Assembly: GCA_947624165.1 (NCBI GenBank)
Contig: CANQJC010000002.1
Coordinates: 1 to 64,000, forward strand
Reading direction: 5' to 3'
DNA: 64,000 bases
Origin: an uncultured Clostridia bacterium
Lineage (GTDB): Bacteria > Bacillota > Clostridia > UBA1381
Shown one piece after another: positions 6,824-16,012 of the stretch. Within the stretch, counting starts at the first letter, position 1. Each line of letters starts with the position of its first letter. Made by a program: the position numbers and the translations under genes. The notes beneath the pieces are model-generated. The model did not search any database and was not told where the DNA came from. It saw only the letters and a program-made list of their open reading frames with translations.

Positions 6824-8149
6824 ATGACGAAACACGACATTTTAAAGCTGGTTGAGGAGGAAGACGTTCGGTTTGTGCGCCTTCAGTTTACAGACATACT
6901 CGGCACGATGCGGAATATGGCTATTACAACGTCGAGACTTAAGGAAGCACTCAATAACGAGTGTATGTTCGACGGCTCCTCGATAAGAGGATTTGTAAGT
7001 ATAGAGGAAAGCGATTTGTATCTGCATCCCGACCTTGACACGTTCACGATTTTTCCGTGGCGTCCGCATCAGGGAAAGGTTGCGCGTCTTATCTGCGACG
7101 TATACAAGCCCGACGGTAAGCGGCTTGAAAGCGACCCGCGCCGTATTCTTCAGAACGTCGTCGACGAGGCGAAAAAAGAGGGGTATACCTTTGAGGTAGG
7201 TCCCGAATGTGAATTTTTCCTGTTTAATACAGACGAAAGAGGAAATCCCGTTATCGACCCGCATGACAACGCCGGTTATTTTGACCTTGCTCCGCTTGAC
7301 AACGGCGAAAACTGCCGCCGAGAGATATGTCTGACGCTTGAGGAAATGGGATATGCTGTCGAAACGTCGCATCATGAAATGGCACCCGGTCAGCATGAGA
7401 TAACGTTCCGTTACGACGACGCTCTCAAGACAGCCGACAGGATAGTTACGTTCCGCACGGTCGTCAAGACTATCGCGAAGCGCAGCGGACTGCACGCGAC
7501 GTTTATGCCCAAGCCTATGGAGGGTGAAAACGGCAGCGGTATGCACCTGACAATGTCGCTGAAAAAGGACGGAAAAAATGTATTTGCGTCCGATAAGCCC
7601 AACGGCAGACTTTCGGACACGGCATATAAGTTCATAGCGGGACTTTTGAAATACACGCCCGATATGGCGTGTCTGACGAATCCGACGGTCAATTCATACA
7701 AGAGGTTTATACCGGGTTATGAAGCACCGTGTTATATTTCATGGTCGGAGAGCAACCGCAGTCTGCTCGTCCGCGTACCGCCGTCGAGAAACAAGAACGA
7801 CGCGCGCGTGGAGCTTCGTTCGCCCGACCCGACGGCGAACCCTTATCTCGCGCTTGCGGCGTGTCTGAAGGCGGGTCTCGCGGGTATACGCGACAACGAA
7901 GAGCTTCCGCCGAGTATAGACGTAAACATCTACAAGCTGTCCGACAAGGAACGGGAGTATCTGGGAATAAAGAGCCTGCCCATAAGCCTTAACGAAGCGA
8001 TAGCAATAGGACGCAAATCGAAGTTCATATCTGAGCTTTTGGGCGAAAAATTTGCCGCCGGTTACTTTGACGCAAAGCAGGAGGAATACGGAGAATACCG
8101 CCGTACCATCAATCAATGGGAAATTGAAAAATATCTTATAGAATATTAA
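6824..8149 (+). CDS. glnA: Glutamine synthetase, type I
   Basis: A 441-residue GSI-alpha type enzyme (ATP + glutamate + ammonia to glutamine), with FDGSSIRGF near residue 50, metal-binding EVGPECEFFLF near 125, HHEMAPGQHEI near 187 and GSGMHLTMSL near 238. The length is that of the feedback-inhibited Firmicute form and I see no adenylylation-site loop. I chose ATG 6824, 9 nt after AAAGGAAAG, over GTG 6815, which overlaps the binding site. The gene lies behind a promoter-proximal terminator and is followed 27 nt later by an ANTAR regulator, so regulation by transcript termination is likely. Confidence 0.95.
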   Translation: MTKHDILKLVEEEDVRFVRLQFTDILGTMRNMAITTSRLKEALNNECMFDGSSIRGFVSIEESDLYLHPDLDTFTIFPWRPHQGKVARLICDVYKPDGKRLESDPRRILQNVVDEAKKEGYTFEVGPECEFFLFNTDERGNPVIDPHDNAGYFDLAPLDNGENCRREICLTLEEMGYAVETSHHEMAPGQHEITFRYDDALKTADRIVTFRTVVKTIAKRSGLHATFMPKPMEGENGSGMHLTMSLKKDGKNVFASDKPNGRLSDTAYKFIAGLLKYTPDMACLTNPTVNSYKRFIPGYEAPCYISWSESNRSLLVRVPPSRNKNDARVELRSPDPTANPYLALAACLKAGLAGIRDNEELPPSIDVNIYKLSDKEREYLGIKSLPISLNEAIAIGRKSKFISELLGEKFAAGYFDAKQEEYGEYRRTINQWEIEKYLIEY

Positions 8150-8176
8150 ACAATTCCCGATTAGGAGGTAGCGGCG

Positions 8177-8701
8177 GTGGAACGAGTGATACTGGCTTTT
8201 TCAAAGAATGAAACAGCCGACAAAATAAGAAGGATGCTTGACGGCAGCGGCTACGATATTTACGCCGTGTGCCATTCAAAGGCTGAGCTTCTGCGTTCCG
8301 TTACCGATATTGACGAGGTTCTTGTGATCATGGGCTATAAGCTGCCGGACGCCGTCGCGGACGAAGTAATGGACGATCTGAGCGAAGGGCATAAGCTTAT
8401 GAGCATAGTCAGAGCCGACAGGAAGAATGAAATTTACAATCAGGATATTTTCGTTGTAACGCTGCCGGTAAACAGGCAAATGCTTATAAACGCCATAGAA
8501 ACGTTTGTCGGAATTATAGAAAGACGCAAGCACAGAGCGAAGCGCACTCCGCAGGAGGAGAAAATAATAAACGACGCGAAGGCGTACCTGATGGAAAATC
8601 ACATGATGACGGAGGAACAGGCGCATCGTTTCATACAGAAGCGAAGTATGGACACGGGCGCGAAATTCACGGATACAGCGCGGCAGATACTCGGCATATA
8701 A
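8177..8701 (+). CDS. ANTAR-domain transcription antitermination regulator
   Basis: A 174-residue protein with an N-terminal receiver-like domain (about residues 1-110) and a C-terminal ANTAR RNA-binding helical domain (about 115-174; AKAYLMENHMMTEEQAHRFI). ANTAR proteins bind paired hairpins in leader RNA and prevent intrinsic termination, often at nitrogen-metabolism genes. The receiver part lacks a clear phospho-acceptor cluster: the early residues read LAFSKNETADKIRRML rather than an acidic pair. It may therefore sense a ligand or partner instead of phosphorylation. The GTG start at 8177 follows TAGGAGGT by 8 nt. Its position right after glnA makes the glnA and gltB leaders its most likely targets, which is inference. 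Confidence 0.85.
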   Translation: MERVILAFSKNETADKIRRMLDGSGYDIYAVCHSKAELLRSVTDIDEVLVIMGYKLPDAVADEVMDDLSEGHKLMSIVRADRKNEIYNQDIFVVTLPVNRQMLINAIETFVGIIERRKHRAKRTPQEEKIINDAKAYLMENHMMTEEQAHRFIQKRSMDTGAKFTDTARQILGI

Positions 8702-8774
8702 CGCTTTCGGGCGAATATCCCTACGGCGCGTCAAGAAGACGGACGCGATTTGCGGAATAACAGGAGTGTAAAAT

Positions 8775-9620
8775 ATGAATAAATTTAAATTTACGAAAAT
8801 GCAGGGAGCGGGAAACGATTATATTTACGTAAACTGCTTTGAAGAAACATTAAACGACATAAATGCGACGGCAAAAGCGGTGAGCGACAGACATTTCGGG
8901 ATAGGCTCGGACGGACTTGTTCTGATTTGTCCGTCGGACAAAGCGGACTTTCGCATGGATATGTATAACAGCGACGGTACGCAGGCTGAAATGTGCGGCA
9001 ACGCAACGCGCTGCGTCGGTAAGTACGTTCACGACAAGGGGCTTACGGACAAAACGGAGATCACGCTTGAAACGCTTGCCGGAATCAAAATTTTAAAGCT
9101 CAATCTCGATGAAAACGGTATGGTCGACACTGTCTGCGTCAATATGGGAAGTCCCGAGCTTGTGCCGAAGAACATTCCGATAGACTCCGATCTGGACAGA
9201 TTTATCCGGCAGCCTGTCGAGGTCGACGGAAAGGAATATCTTGTGACGGGCGTTTCGATGGGAAATCCGCACGCGGTTACATATATCGACGATGTGGACG
9301 GCTTGGAAATAGAAAAGCTCGGTCCTAAATTCGAAAATCACAAATTATTCCCGAAACGCATTAACACCGAATTTGCTCAAATCGTTGACAGAAAAACGAT
9401 AAAAATGCGCGTATGGGAACGCGGCGCGGGAGAAACTCTTGCCTGCGGCACGGGTGCATGCGCGACTATGGTCGCCGCGAATCTGTCCGAGTTGGTAGGC
9501 GACGAAGCGGATCTCGTTCTGCTCGGAGGAACGCTCCATATACGCTGGGACAAGAAGGAAAACAACGTCTACATGACGGGCCCCGCGAGGTTTGTGTTCG
9601 ACGGCGAAATAGAGGTGTAG
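8775..9620 (+). CDS. dapF: Diaminopimelate epimerase
   Basis: A 281-residue two-lobed PLP-independent epimerase converting LL- to meso-diaminopimelate for lysine and peptidoglycan. The family's catalytic cysteines are Cys74 (MCGNATRC) and Cys224 (ACGTGAC), and MQGAGNDYIYV near residue 9 is the usual N-terminal signature. It lies 73 nt after the ANTAR gene and upstream of dapL, which makes the LL-DAP substrate. An interspersed-repeat region follows its stop. No anomaly in length. Confidence 0.95.
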   Translation: MNKFKFTKMQGAGNDYIYVNCFEETLNDINATAKAVSDRHFGIGSDGLVLICPSDKADFRMDMYNSDGTQAEMCGNATRCVGKYVHDKGLTDKTEITLETLAGIKILKLNLDENGMVDTVCVNMGSPELVPKNIPIDSDLDRFIRQPVEVDGKEYLVTGVSMGNPHAVTYIDDVDGLEIEKLGPKFENHKLFPKRINTEFAQIVDRKTIKMRVWERGAGETLACGTGACATMVAANLSELVGDEADLVLLGGTLHIRWDKKENNVYMTGPARFVFDGEIEV

Positions 9621-9637
9621 AACCATAGGGGTTTTAT

Positions 9638-9725
9638 GTTAGTCTCTCCTTGAGGAGAGGTGGCAACGGATTTTAATACTGCCTCTCAGTCGCCTTCGCC
9701 GACAGCTCCCCTTAAGAGGAGCCAA
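9638..9725. repeat. Interspersed intergenic palindromic repeat
   Basis: The segment contains small hairpins: CTCTCC-TTGA-GGAGAG, a GTCG/CGAC pair around CCTTCGC, and CTCCCCTTAAGAGGAG. This composition (CCTCTCAGTCG, GCCGACAGCTCCCC) is of a kind I recall as dispersed between genes in many Oscillospirales-type genomes. It does not code and its function is unknown. Confidence 0.6.
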
Positions 9726-9740
9726 ACGATGGGCAGCACA

Positions 9741-9813
9741 TCGTAGGGGCGGTCATTGGCCGCCCGCATTTCAAACGATCCGCCCGTAGGGGCGACCCTC
9801 GCGGCCGCTCGCA
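9741..9813. repeat. Two adjacent GTAGGGGCG-type REP-like units
   Basis: CGTAGGGGCGGTCATTGGC followed by CGCCCGC (9742-9767) and CCGTAGGGGCGACC with CGCGGCCGCTCGC (9784-9812) are related units. A similar sequence, partly inverted, lies in the gltB leader (11167-11233). This looks like a second dispersed repeat family of this genome. Confidence 0.6.
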
Positions 9814-9858
9814 AATAATGTAAAAATTTCAAATTAACATATGAAAGGAACAATCAAA

Positions 9859-11070
9859 ATGGCAAAAATTAACGACAATTACTTGAAGCTCCCGGGAGCA
9901 TATCTGTTTTCGACCGTTGCAAAGAAGTCCGCGCAGTTCGGCGAAGAGCATCCCGATATGGAGATCATCAAAATGAGTATTGGCGACGTCACGAAGCCGC
10001 TCGCGCCCGCCGTGATAGAAGCGATACACAAGGCGACGGACGAAATGGGAACAGCGGAAGGGTTCAGAGGTTACGGTCCCGAGCAGGGCTATGATTTCCT
10101 GAGGAATAAAATAGTTGAAAAGGATTATAAAGCGAGGGGGATAGACATTCTTCCCGACGAGGTTTTCATTTCCGACGGAGCGAAGTCCGACTGCGGTAAC
10201 ATAGGAGATATTTTCTCCGTTGACAACAAGGTGGCGGTATGCGATCCCGTATATCCCGTTTATGTCGATACAAACGCTATGGCGGGACGCGCGGGAGATT
10301 TTGTTTCGGAGCACTGGACAAACCTTTACTACATGCCGTGTACCGAAGAGAACGGCTTTATGCCGGAGCTTCCGAAGGAAAAGGTCGACATTATCTACCT
10401 CTGTTTCCCCAACAACCCGACCGGAGTCGCGGCGACGAGAGAGCAGCTGAAACCGTGGGTCGAGTACGCGAAGGAAAACGGCTCGGTAATTCTTTACGAC
10501 AGCGCGTATGAAGCGTTTATAACGAATCCCGACGTGCCGCACAGCATATATGAAATAGAAGGCGCGAAAGAAGTGGCGATAGAGTTTCGGAGCTTCTCAA
10601 AAACGGCGGGCTTCACAGGTACGCGCTGCGCGTACACCGTTGTGCCGCACGACCTTAAAATCGACGGGACGGAGCTGAACGCGCTGTGGAACAGACGTCA
10701 ATGCACGAAATTCAACGGTGTTCCTTACATAATACAGCGCGCCGCCGAAGCGGTTTACTCGGACGAGGGTCAAAAGCAGACGAAGGAAGCCGTTGCGTAT
10801 TATCTTGAGAACGCGAAAATTATCCGCGAGTCGCTCACGGAAGCCGGACTTAAGGTTTACGGCGGCGAGAACGCGCCGTACATATGGGCAAAAGCTCCGA
10901 ACGGTATGAAATCGTGGGAATTCTTCGATAAAATTCTCGCGGAAACAGGCGTTGTGACGACCCCCGGCTCGGGATTCGGTCCGAGCGGCGAAGGATACGT
11001 AAGACTTACGGCATTTTCCACGAAGGAAAATACTATAAAGGCTATGGAAAAAATCAAATCAATTTTGTAG
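9859..11070 (+). CDS. dapL: LL-diaminopimelate aminotransferase
   Basis: A 403-residue fold-type I PLP aminotransferase that converts tetrahydrodipicolinate directly to LL-DAP, bypassing the succinylase and acetylase branches. The N-terminus [20 protein letters not shown] is characteristic of DapL. The PLP lysine is Lys248 in [17 protein letters not shown] 9859 sits 8 nt after AAAGGA; the ATG at 9841 overlaps that binding site and is rejected. With dapF just upstream, the two genes supply meso-DAP for the cell wall. A repeat-rich leader lies in front. Confidence 0.93.
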   Translation: MAKINDNYLKLPGAYLFSTVAKKSAQFGEEHPDMEIIKMSIGDVTKPLAPAVIEAIHKATDEMGTAEGFRGYGPEQGYDFLRNKIVEKDYKARGIDILPDEVFISDGAKSDCGNIGDIFSVDNKVAVCDPVYPVYVDTNAMAGRAGDFVSEHWTNLYYMPCTEENGFMPELPKEKVDIIYLCFPNNPTGVAATREQLKPWVEYAKENGSVILYDSAYEAFITNPDVPHSIYEIEGAKEVAIEFRSFSKTAGFTGTRCAYTVVPHDLKIDGTELNALWNRRQCTKFNGVPYIIQRAAEAVYSDEGQKQTKEAVAYYLENAKIIRESLTEAGLKVYGGENAPYIWAKAPNGMKSWEFFDKILAETGVVTTPGSGFGPSGEGYVRLTAFSTKENTIKAMEKIKSIL

Positions 11071-11080
11071 AATATCTCAG

Positions 11081-11109
11081 TAGACATGGGAATGTCGGTG
11101 TGATAGAAT
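11081..11109 (+). promoter_or_regulatory. Possible promoter for gltBD
   Basis: TAGACA at 11081-11086 and TAGAAT at 11104-11109 with a 17-nt spacer. It is weaker than the glnA promoter but correctly placed ahead of the leader foldback. Confidence 0.5.
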
Positions 11110-11126
11110 ATTTATAAGCATAACGA

Positions 11127-11276
11127 AGCAAAGGCGTTTCGGTCGGAAATGTTACATTTCAAATATGCAGGTACGGTCATTGACCGCCCGTACCCGATAT
11201 GATATCGGAGGGCGGCGGCGGTCGCCCCTACGAATGAGAAATTCAGTGTAACATATCTCGATTGAAACGTCTTTTT
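11127..11276 (+). promoter_or_regulatory. gltB leader foldback with glnA-like 5' arm and repeat insert
   Basis: AAGGCGTTTCGGTCG (11131-11145) pairs over 15 nt, with wobbles, with CGATTGAAACGTCTT (11259-11273). Inside it, ATGTTACA (11149-11156) pairs with TGTAACAT (11247-11254). A TTTTT run ends the structure. The 5' arm AGCAAAGGCGTTTC (11127-11140) matches the glnA leader element at 13 of 14 bases. The loop of about 90 nt contains a REP-like GTACGG...CCGTAC palindrome and a GGTCGCCCCTAC unit. It may be an attenuator whose loop was enlarged by a repeat, or a MITE-like element. Confidence 0.6.
11167..11233. repeat. REP-like repeat within the gltB leader
   Basis: Contains a CGGTC-ATT-GACCG hairpin nested in GGTAC/GTACC, a GATATGATATC palindrome and GGTCGCCCCTACG. 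The last is the inverted form of the GTAGGGGCGACC unit downstream of dapF. The repeat relationship is seen by eye between 9741-9813 and this segment. Confidence 0.55.
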
Positions 11277-11302
11277 ATGTATTGAAAGGGGAATTTAAGC
11301 AA

Positions 11303-14300
11303 ATGGAATACAACGGACTGCCGGAAAAGCAGGGTCTTTACGACCCGAAGTTTGAACATGACGCGTGCGGAATAGGCTTTATCGCGAATATCAAGGGTAA
11401 AACGTCTCACGCAATCATAAATCAGGCGATTCAGATTTTGAGAAATCTTGCTCATCGCGGCGGCGTAGGCTCTGAGCCGGACACGGGCGACGGCGCGGGT
11501 ATTCTTATTCAGATGCCGCACGCGTTCATGAAAAAGGTGTGCGGAAACGAGGGAATAAAGCTGCCGAAAAAGGGAGATTACGGCGTAGGTATGCTCTTTC
11601 TTTCGCCCGACGAGGACACGAGAGAGGAAAGCCTTAAGTCTCTTTCCAACATTATAGAACGCGAGGGACAGACGCTCCTGGGCATACGCGAGGTGCCTGT
11701 GTATGAGGTATGCATAGGTAACAGCGCGCGCGAAGCCATGCCGCATATTGTGCAGGTGTTTATAGGCAAAGGCTCAAAAATGAGCGCGGATGATTTTGAA
11801 AGACGTCTTTATGTAATCGGCAAGCTTGCCGAGAAGGAAATCAGAAAAACGGGAAACGACAATTACTTCTATTTCGCGTCGCTTTCGGCGAGAACGCTCG
11901 TGTACAAGGGTATGCTCACGCCCGACCAGGTCAACGAGTTTTATCTCGATTTGAAGGACGTCGATATGGAAACGGCTATCGCGCTCGTTCATTCGCGTTT
12001 CTCGACGAATACGTTCCCGTCGTGGGAAAGGGCGCATCCGAACAGATACATCATACATAACGGTGAAATCAACACGATACGCGGCAATGTAAACTGGGTA
12101 AAGGCGAGGGAGAGAATGTTCGCGACGCCCGAGTTTGAGGGCGACATGGATAAGATCCTGCCCGTAATAAATGAGGACGGCTCGGACAGCGCGATGCTGG
12201 ATAACTATTTGCAGTTCCTTCATCTTTCGGGATTTTCTCTGCCGCGCGCGGTCATGATGACGATACCCGAGCCGTGGGAGAACAACGATTCCATGGACCC
12301 CGAAATGAAGGCGTTTTATGAATATCATTCATGTATAACCGAACCGTGGGACGGTCCCGCAGCGGTCGCGTTTACGGACGGACGCTTCGTCGGCGCGACG
12401 CTTGACAGAAACGGTCTGCGTCCCGCGCGTTATTACCTGACCGACGACGATATGATTATCCTTTCGTCCGAGGTAGGCGTCGCGGACGTGGAGGAATCCG
12501 CAATTATACGCAAGGAACGTCTGCATCCGGGTAAAATGCTGCTCATAGATACGGAAAAGGGTAAAATAATTTCCGATGAGGAAATCAAGAAATATGAAGC
12601 GAAGCATAAGCCGTACAGTAAATGGGTAAAGAAAACGCTTGTGGAGCTTGACGATTTACCCGCGGAAAGCGGCAAGAAGGGAGACGCGTGGCACGACCTC
12701 GTGCGCCGTTTAAAGGAAAGCACAAACGGCGCAAGCGAGCATTTGATGCTCAAACATTTTATCGCGCTTGAAAATATGTTCGTTAACCGTGAGAACGGCG
12801 AGGACACTCTGCCGCTTCTTACCCGACAGAAGATATTCGGCTACACGTGGGAGGACGTGAATATGACGATCAAATCGATCGTTGAAAACGCAGACGACCC
12901 GATAGGAGCCATGGGTACCGATATACCGCTTGCCGCGCTGTCCGAAAAGCCGCAGCTTTTGTACAACTATTTCAAGCAGCTTTTCGCACAGGTGACAAAC
13001 CCGCCGATAGATGCGATAAGAGAACAGATAGTGACTTCGACGTATACGCTTTTCGGCTGCGAACAGAATCTTCTCACCTCCTCCGAGCTCAACTGCCGTA
13101 AGGTAAGAGCGTTAAGCCCGCTGCTTACGAACGAGGAGCTTAAAAAGCTCCGCGATATAGATCTTGAGGGCTTCCGTTCCATAACCATACCGTCGCTGTT
13201 CAACAAGAATCAGGAAAACGATATGGAGACGGCTATGGACACGATATTCGAAGCCGCTGATATAGCGATAGAAAACGGATATAACATAATCATACTTTCA
13301 GACAGAGGTTCCGACAGGAACAAGGCTCCGATACCCGCGCTGCTCGTATCGTCGGGACTGCATCATCATTTGATACGTAAGGGTACGCGCATGAAGGTGT
13401 CGATCGTGCTTGAATCGGGCGAACCGAGAGAAGTACATCATTTCGCATGTCTTATAGGTTACGGCGCGAACGGAGTAAATCCGTACATGGCTTACGAGAC
13501 TATCGAGGAGCTTGTTAACGAGAAGCTTCTCTCATGCACCGCCGAGGAGGGCGTTAAGCGTTTCAACAAGGCATGTACAAAGGGAATAGTAAAGGTAATG
13601 TCCAAAATGGGTATTTCCACAATACAGTCGTATCAGGGCGCGCAGATTTTTGAAGCACTCGGCATAGCGCAGAGCGTGACCGAGAAATATTTCACGGGTA
13701 CGACGACGCGTATCGGCGGCATAGGACTTGAACATATCCAAAGAGAAACTCTTATGCGTCACGCCGAAGCGTTCGACAAGGTAAACGGCAAAAAGGCATT
13801 AAAAACGGGCGGCGAATATAAATGGAGAGCCAAGGGCGAATACCATATGTTCAATCCCGAGAGTATTTATAAACTTCAGATGGCGTGCCGCAAGGGCGAC
13901 TATAAGCTCTATAAGGAATACGCGCGTGAAATGGACGCGCATCAGCAGCGTCAGTGTACAATACGCGGTATGCTCGATATAAAGACTATCGACAAGCCGA
14001 TAGCGATAGACAAGGTTGAAAGCGTCGAAAGCATCGTAAAGCGTTTCAAAACGGGCGCGATGTCCTACGGCTCGATATCGCTCGAAGCTCATGAATGTCT
14101 GGCGATAGCGATGAACCGTTTGGGCGGCAAGTCGAACAGCGGCGAGGGCGGCGAGAACCCAGAACGTTACATACCCGATGAAAACGGAGACAGCCGCTCA
14201 AGCGCGATAAAACAGGTCGCGTCGGGAAGATTCGGCGTGCATATTCACTATTTGCAGAATGCGAAAGAAATTCAAATCAAGATGGCGCAGGGCGCGAAGC

Positions 14301-15994
14301 CCGGCGAGGGCGGTCACCTGCCCGGCGGCAAGGTATATCCGTGGATAGCCAAGGCGAGACATTCGACGCCCGGAGTGGGACTTATCTCACCGCCGCCGCA
14401 TCACGATATATATTCGATAGAGGATCTGGCGCAGCTTATCCACGACCTTAAAAACGCGAACCGCGACGCGCGCGTTACGGTAAAGCTCGTATCGGAAGCC
14501 GGAGTGGGAACTATCGCCGTGGGCGTTGCGAAAGGCCGCGCCGACGTAATACTTGTATCCGGCTATGACGGCGGCACGGGCGCGGCTCCGAGAACAAGCG
14601 TAAGACACGCGGGACTTCCGTGGGAACTCGGCGTTGCGGAAACGCATCAGGCACTTTTGATGAACAACCTCAGAAACAGAGTAGTTATAGAGACGGACGG
14701 CAAGCTTTTGACGGGACGCGACGTGGCGGTCGCCGCGCTTTTGGGAGCGGAGGAATTCGGCTTTGCCACAGGTCCGCTGATTGCGATAGGCTGCGTAATG
14801 ATGCGCGTATGTAACCTCGATACGTGTCCCGTGGGCGTGGCGACGCAGAATCCGAAGCTGAGGAAACGTTTCTGCGGCAAGCCCGAATATGTGGAAAACT
14901 TCATGCGCTTTATCGCTCAGGATCTAAGGGAATGGATGGCGAAAATCGGCGTCAAGACTGTCGATGAAATGATCGGACACGTTGAAAGACTGAGCCAGAG
15001 AGTAATAGAAGACAATTGGAAGGCCAAGGAGGTAGACCTGTCGTCGCTTTTGTACCAGCCGAAAATATGTTCGAACGACTTCGAGCGTTATCATAACGTG
15101 ACGCAGGATCACGAGCTTTACAAAACGCTCGATATGAACACGCTGCTGAAATTGTGCGAACCGGCGATAAGAAACGGCAAGAAAATAGAAGCGAAGCTTA
15201 AAATCACGAATATAAACCGCGTCACGGGAACGATCCTTTCGTCCGAAATCGCGAGAGCGCACGGCGAAGAGGGATTGCCGGACGACAGCATAAAGCTGCA
15301 CTTTGTAGGAAGCGCGGGACAAAGCTTCGGCGCGTTCCTTGCCCCCGGCGTGACAATGAAGCTTGAGGGCGACAGTAACGACTATATAGGCAAGGGACTT
15401 TCGGGCGGCAAGATAATAGCGGTGCCGCCGTCGGACGTAAAATTCACGCCGTCGGAAAACGTAATCATAGGCAACGTCGCGTTCTACGGCGCGATAAAGG
15501 GCGAGGCTTATATACGCGGCTGCGCGGGAGAGCGTTTTTGCGTGCGTAACAGCGGTATGAGCGCGGTCGTCGAAGGTATAGGCGATCACGGATGCGAATA
15601 CATGACGGGCGGCTGCGTCGCCGTCATAGGAAAAACGGGCAGAAACTTTGCCGCAGGTATGTCAGGCGGTACCGCTTACGTTTACGACAAGGACGGCGAG
15701 CTTGACAAAAACTGTAACAAGGAACTTGTTCTCTTGGAGAAGCTTGACAAAAAAGATGCGGAAATACTTCGCTCAATGATAGAAAAGCATTACGAATATA
15801 CGAAAAGCGATATCGCAAAGAATATCTTAGACGATTGGGAAAACGAATCGAAACACTTCGTAAAGGTAATACCGAGCGACTATAAAAAGGTTGTGACCGT
15901 GCTTGACGACGAGCTTTCAAAGGGTACGGACCGCGACGCCGCGCTGCTCATGGCGTTCGAAAACGTGACAGGAAAAAAGATAGACGTAGCGTAA
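11303..15994 (+). CDS. gltB: Glutamate synthase, large subunit
   Basis: A 1563-residue glutamate synthase alpha subunit. After a 21-residue propeptide, Cys22 (HDACGIGF) would become the N-terminal nucleophile of the glutaminase domain (about 22-430). A central domain and an FMN-binding TIM barrel (about 820-1250) follow. The [3Fe-4S] cysteines are Cys1164, Cys1170 and Cys1175 (CVMMRVCNLDTCPVG), and a GXGXG beta-helix forms the C-terminus (about 1290-1520). It transfers glutamine amide nitrogen to 2-oxoglutarate. ATG 11303 is chosen over TTG 11282 because GAAAGGGG lies between them. gltD follows 18 nt later. Expression probably depends on the foldback leader. Confidence 0.95.
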   Translation: MEYNGLPEKQGLYDPKFEHDACGIGFIANIKGKTSHAIINQAIQILRNLAHRGGVGSEPDTGDGAGILIQMPHAFMKKVCGNEGIKLPKKGDYGVGMLFLSPDEDTREESLKSLSNIIEREGQTLLGIREVPVYEVCIGNSAREAMPHIVQVFIGKGSKMSADDFERRLYVIGKLAEKEIRKTGNDNYFYFASLSARTLVYKGMLTPDQVNEFYLDLKDVDMETAIALVHSRFSTNTFPSWERAHPNRYIIHNGEINTIRGNVNWVKARERMFATPEFEGDMDKILPVINEDGSDSAMLDNYLQFLHLSGFSLPRAVMMTIPEPWENNDSMDPEMKAFYEYHSCITEPWDGPAAVAFTDGRFVGATLDRNGLRPARYYLTDDDMIILSSEVGVADVEESAIIRKERLHPGKMLLIDTEKGKIISDEEIKKYEAKHKPYSKWVKKTLVELDDLPAESGKKGDAWHDLVRRLKESTNGASEHLMLKHFIALENMFVNRENGEDTLPLLTRQKIFGYTWEDVNMTIKSIVENADDPIGAMGTDIPLAALSEKPQLLYNYFKQLFAQVTNPPIDAIREQIVTSTYTLFGCEQNLLTSSELNCRKVRALSPLLTNEELKKLRDIDLEGFRSITIPSLFNKNQENDMETAMDTIFEAADIAIENGYNIIILSDRGSDRNKAPIPALLVSSGLHHHLIRKGTRMKVSIVLESGEPREVHHFACLIGYGANGVNPYMAYETIEELVNEKLLSCTAEEGVKRFNKACTKGIVKVMSKMGISTIQSYQGAQIFEALGIAQSVTEKYFTGTTTRIGGIGLEHIQRETLMRHAEAFDKVNGKKALKTGGEYKWRAKGEYHMFNPESIYKLQMACRKGDYKLYKEYAREMDAHQQRQCTIRGMLDIKTIDKPIAIDKVESVESIVKRFKTGAMSYGSISLEAHECLAIAMNRLGGKSNSGEGGENPERYIPDENGDSRSSAIKQVASGRFGVHIHYLQNAKEIQIKMAQGAKPGEGGHLPGGKVYPWIAKARHSTPGVGLISPPPHHDIYSIEDLAQLIHDLKNANRDARVTVKLVSEAGVGTIAVGVAKGRADVILVSGYDGGTGAAPRTSVRHAGLPWELGVAETHQALLMNNLRNRVVIETDGKLLTGRDVAVAALLGAEEFGFATGPLIAIGCVMMRVCNLDTCPVGVATQNPKLRKRFCGKPEYVENFMRFIAQDLREWMAKIGVKTVDEMIGHVERLSQRVIEDNWKAKEVDLSSLLYQPKICSNDFERYHNVTQDHELYKTLDMNTLLKLCEPAIRNGKKIEAKLKITNINRVTGTILSSEIARAHGEEGLPDDSIKLHFVGSAGQSFGAFLAPGVTMKLEGDSNDYIGKGLSGGKIIAVPPSDVKFTPSENVIIGNVAFYGAIKGEAYIRGCAGERFCVRNSGMSAVVEGIGDHGCEYMTGGCVAVIGKTGRNFAAGMSGGTAYVYDKDGELDKNCNKELVLLEKLDKKDAEILRSMIEKHYEYTKSDIAKNILDDWENESKHFVKVIPSDYKKVVTVLDDELSKGTDRDAALLMAFENVTGKKIDVA

Positions 15995-16012
15995 AAAAGG
16001 AGGCTGATTATA

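Noticed and set aside
9814-9858. Lysine riboswitch ahead of dapL
   Set aside because: The gap holds dispersed repeats and a short AT-rich stretch; no lysine-riboswitch-like multi-helix junction is visible.
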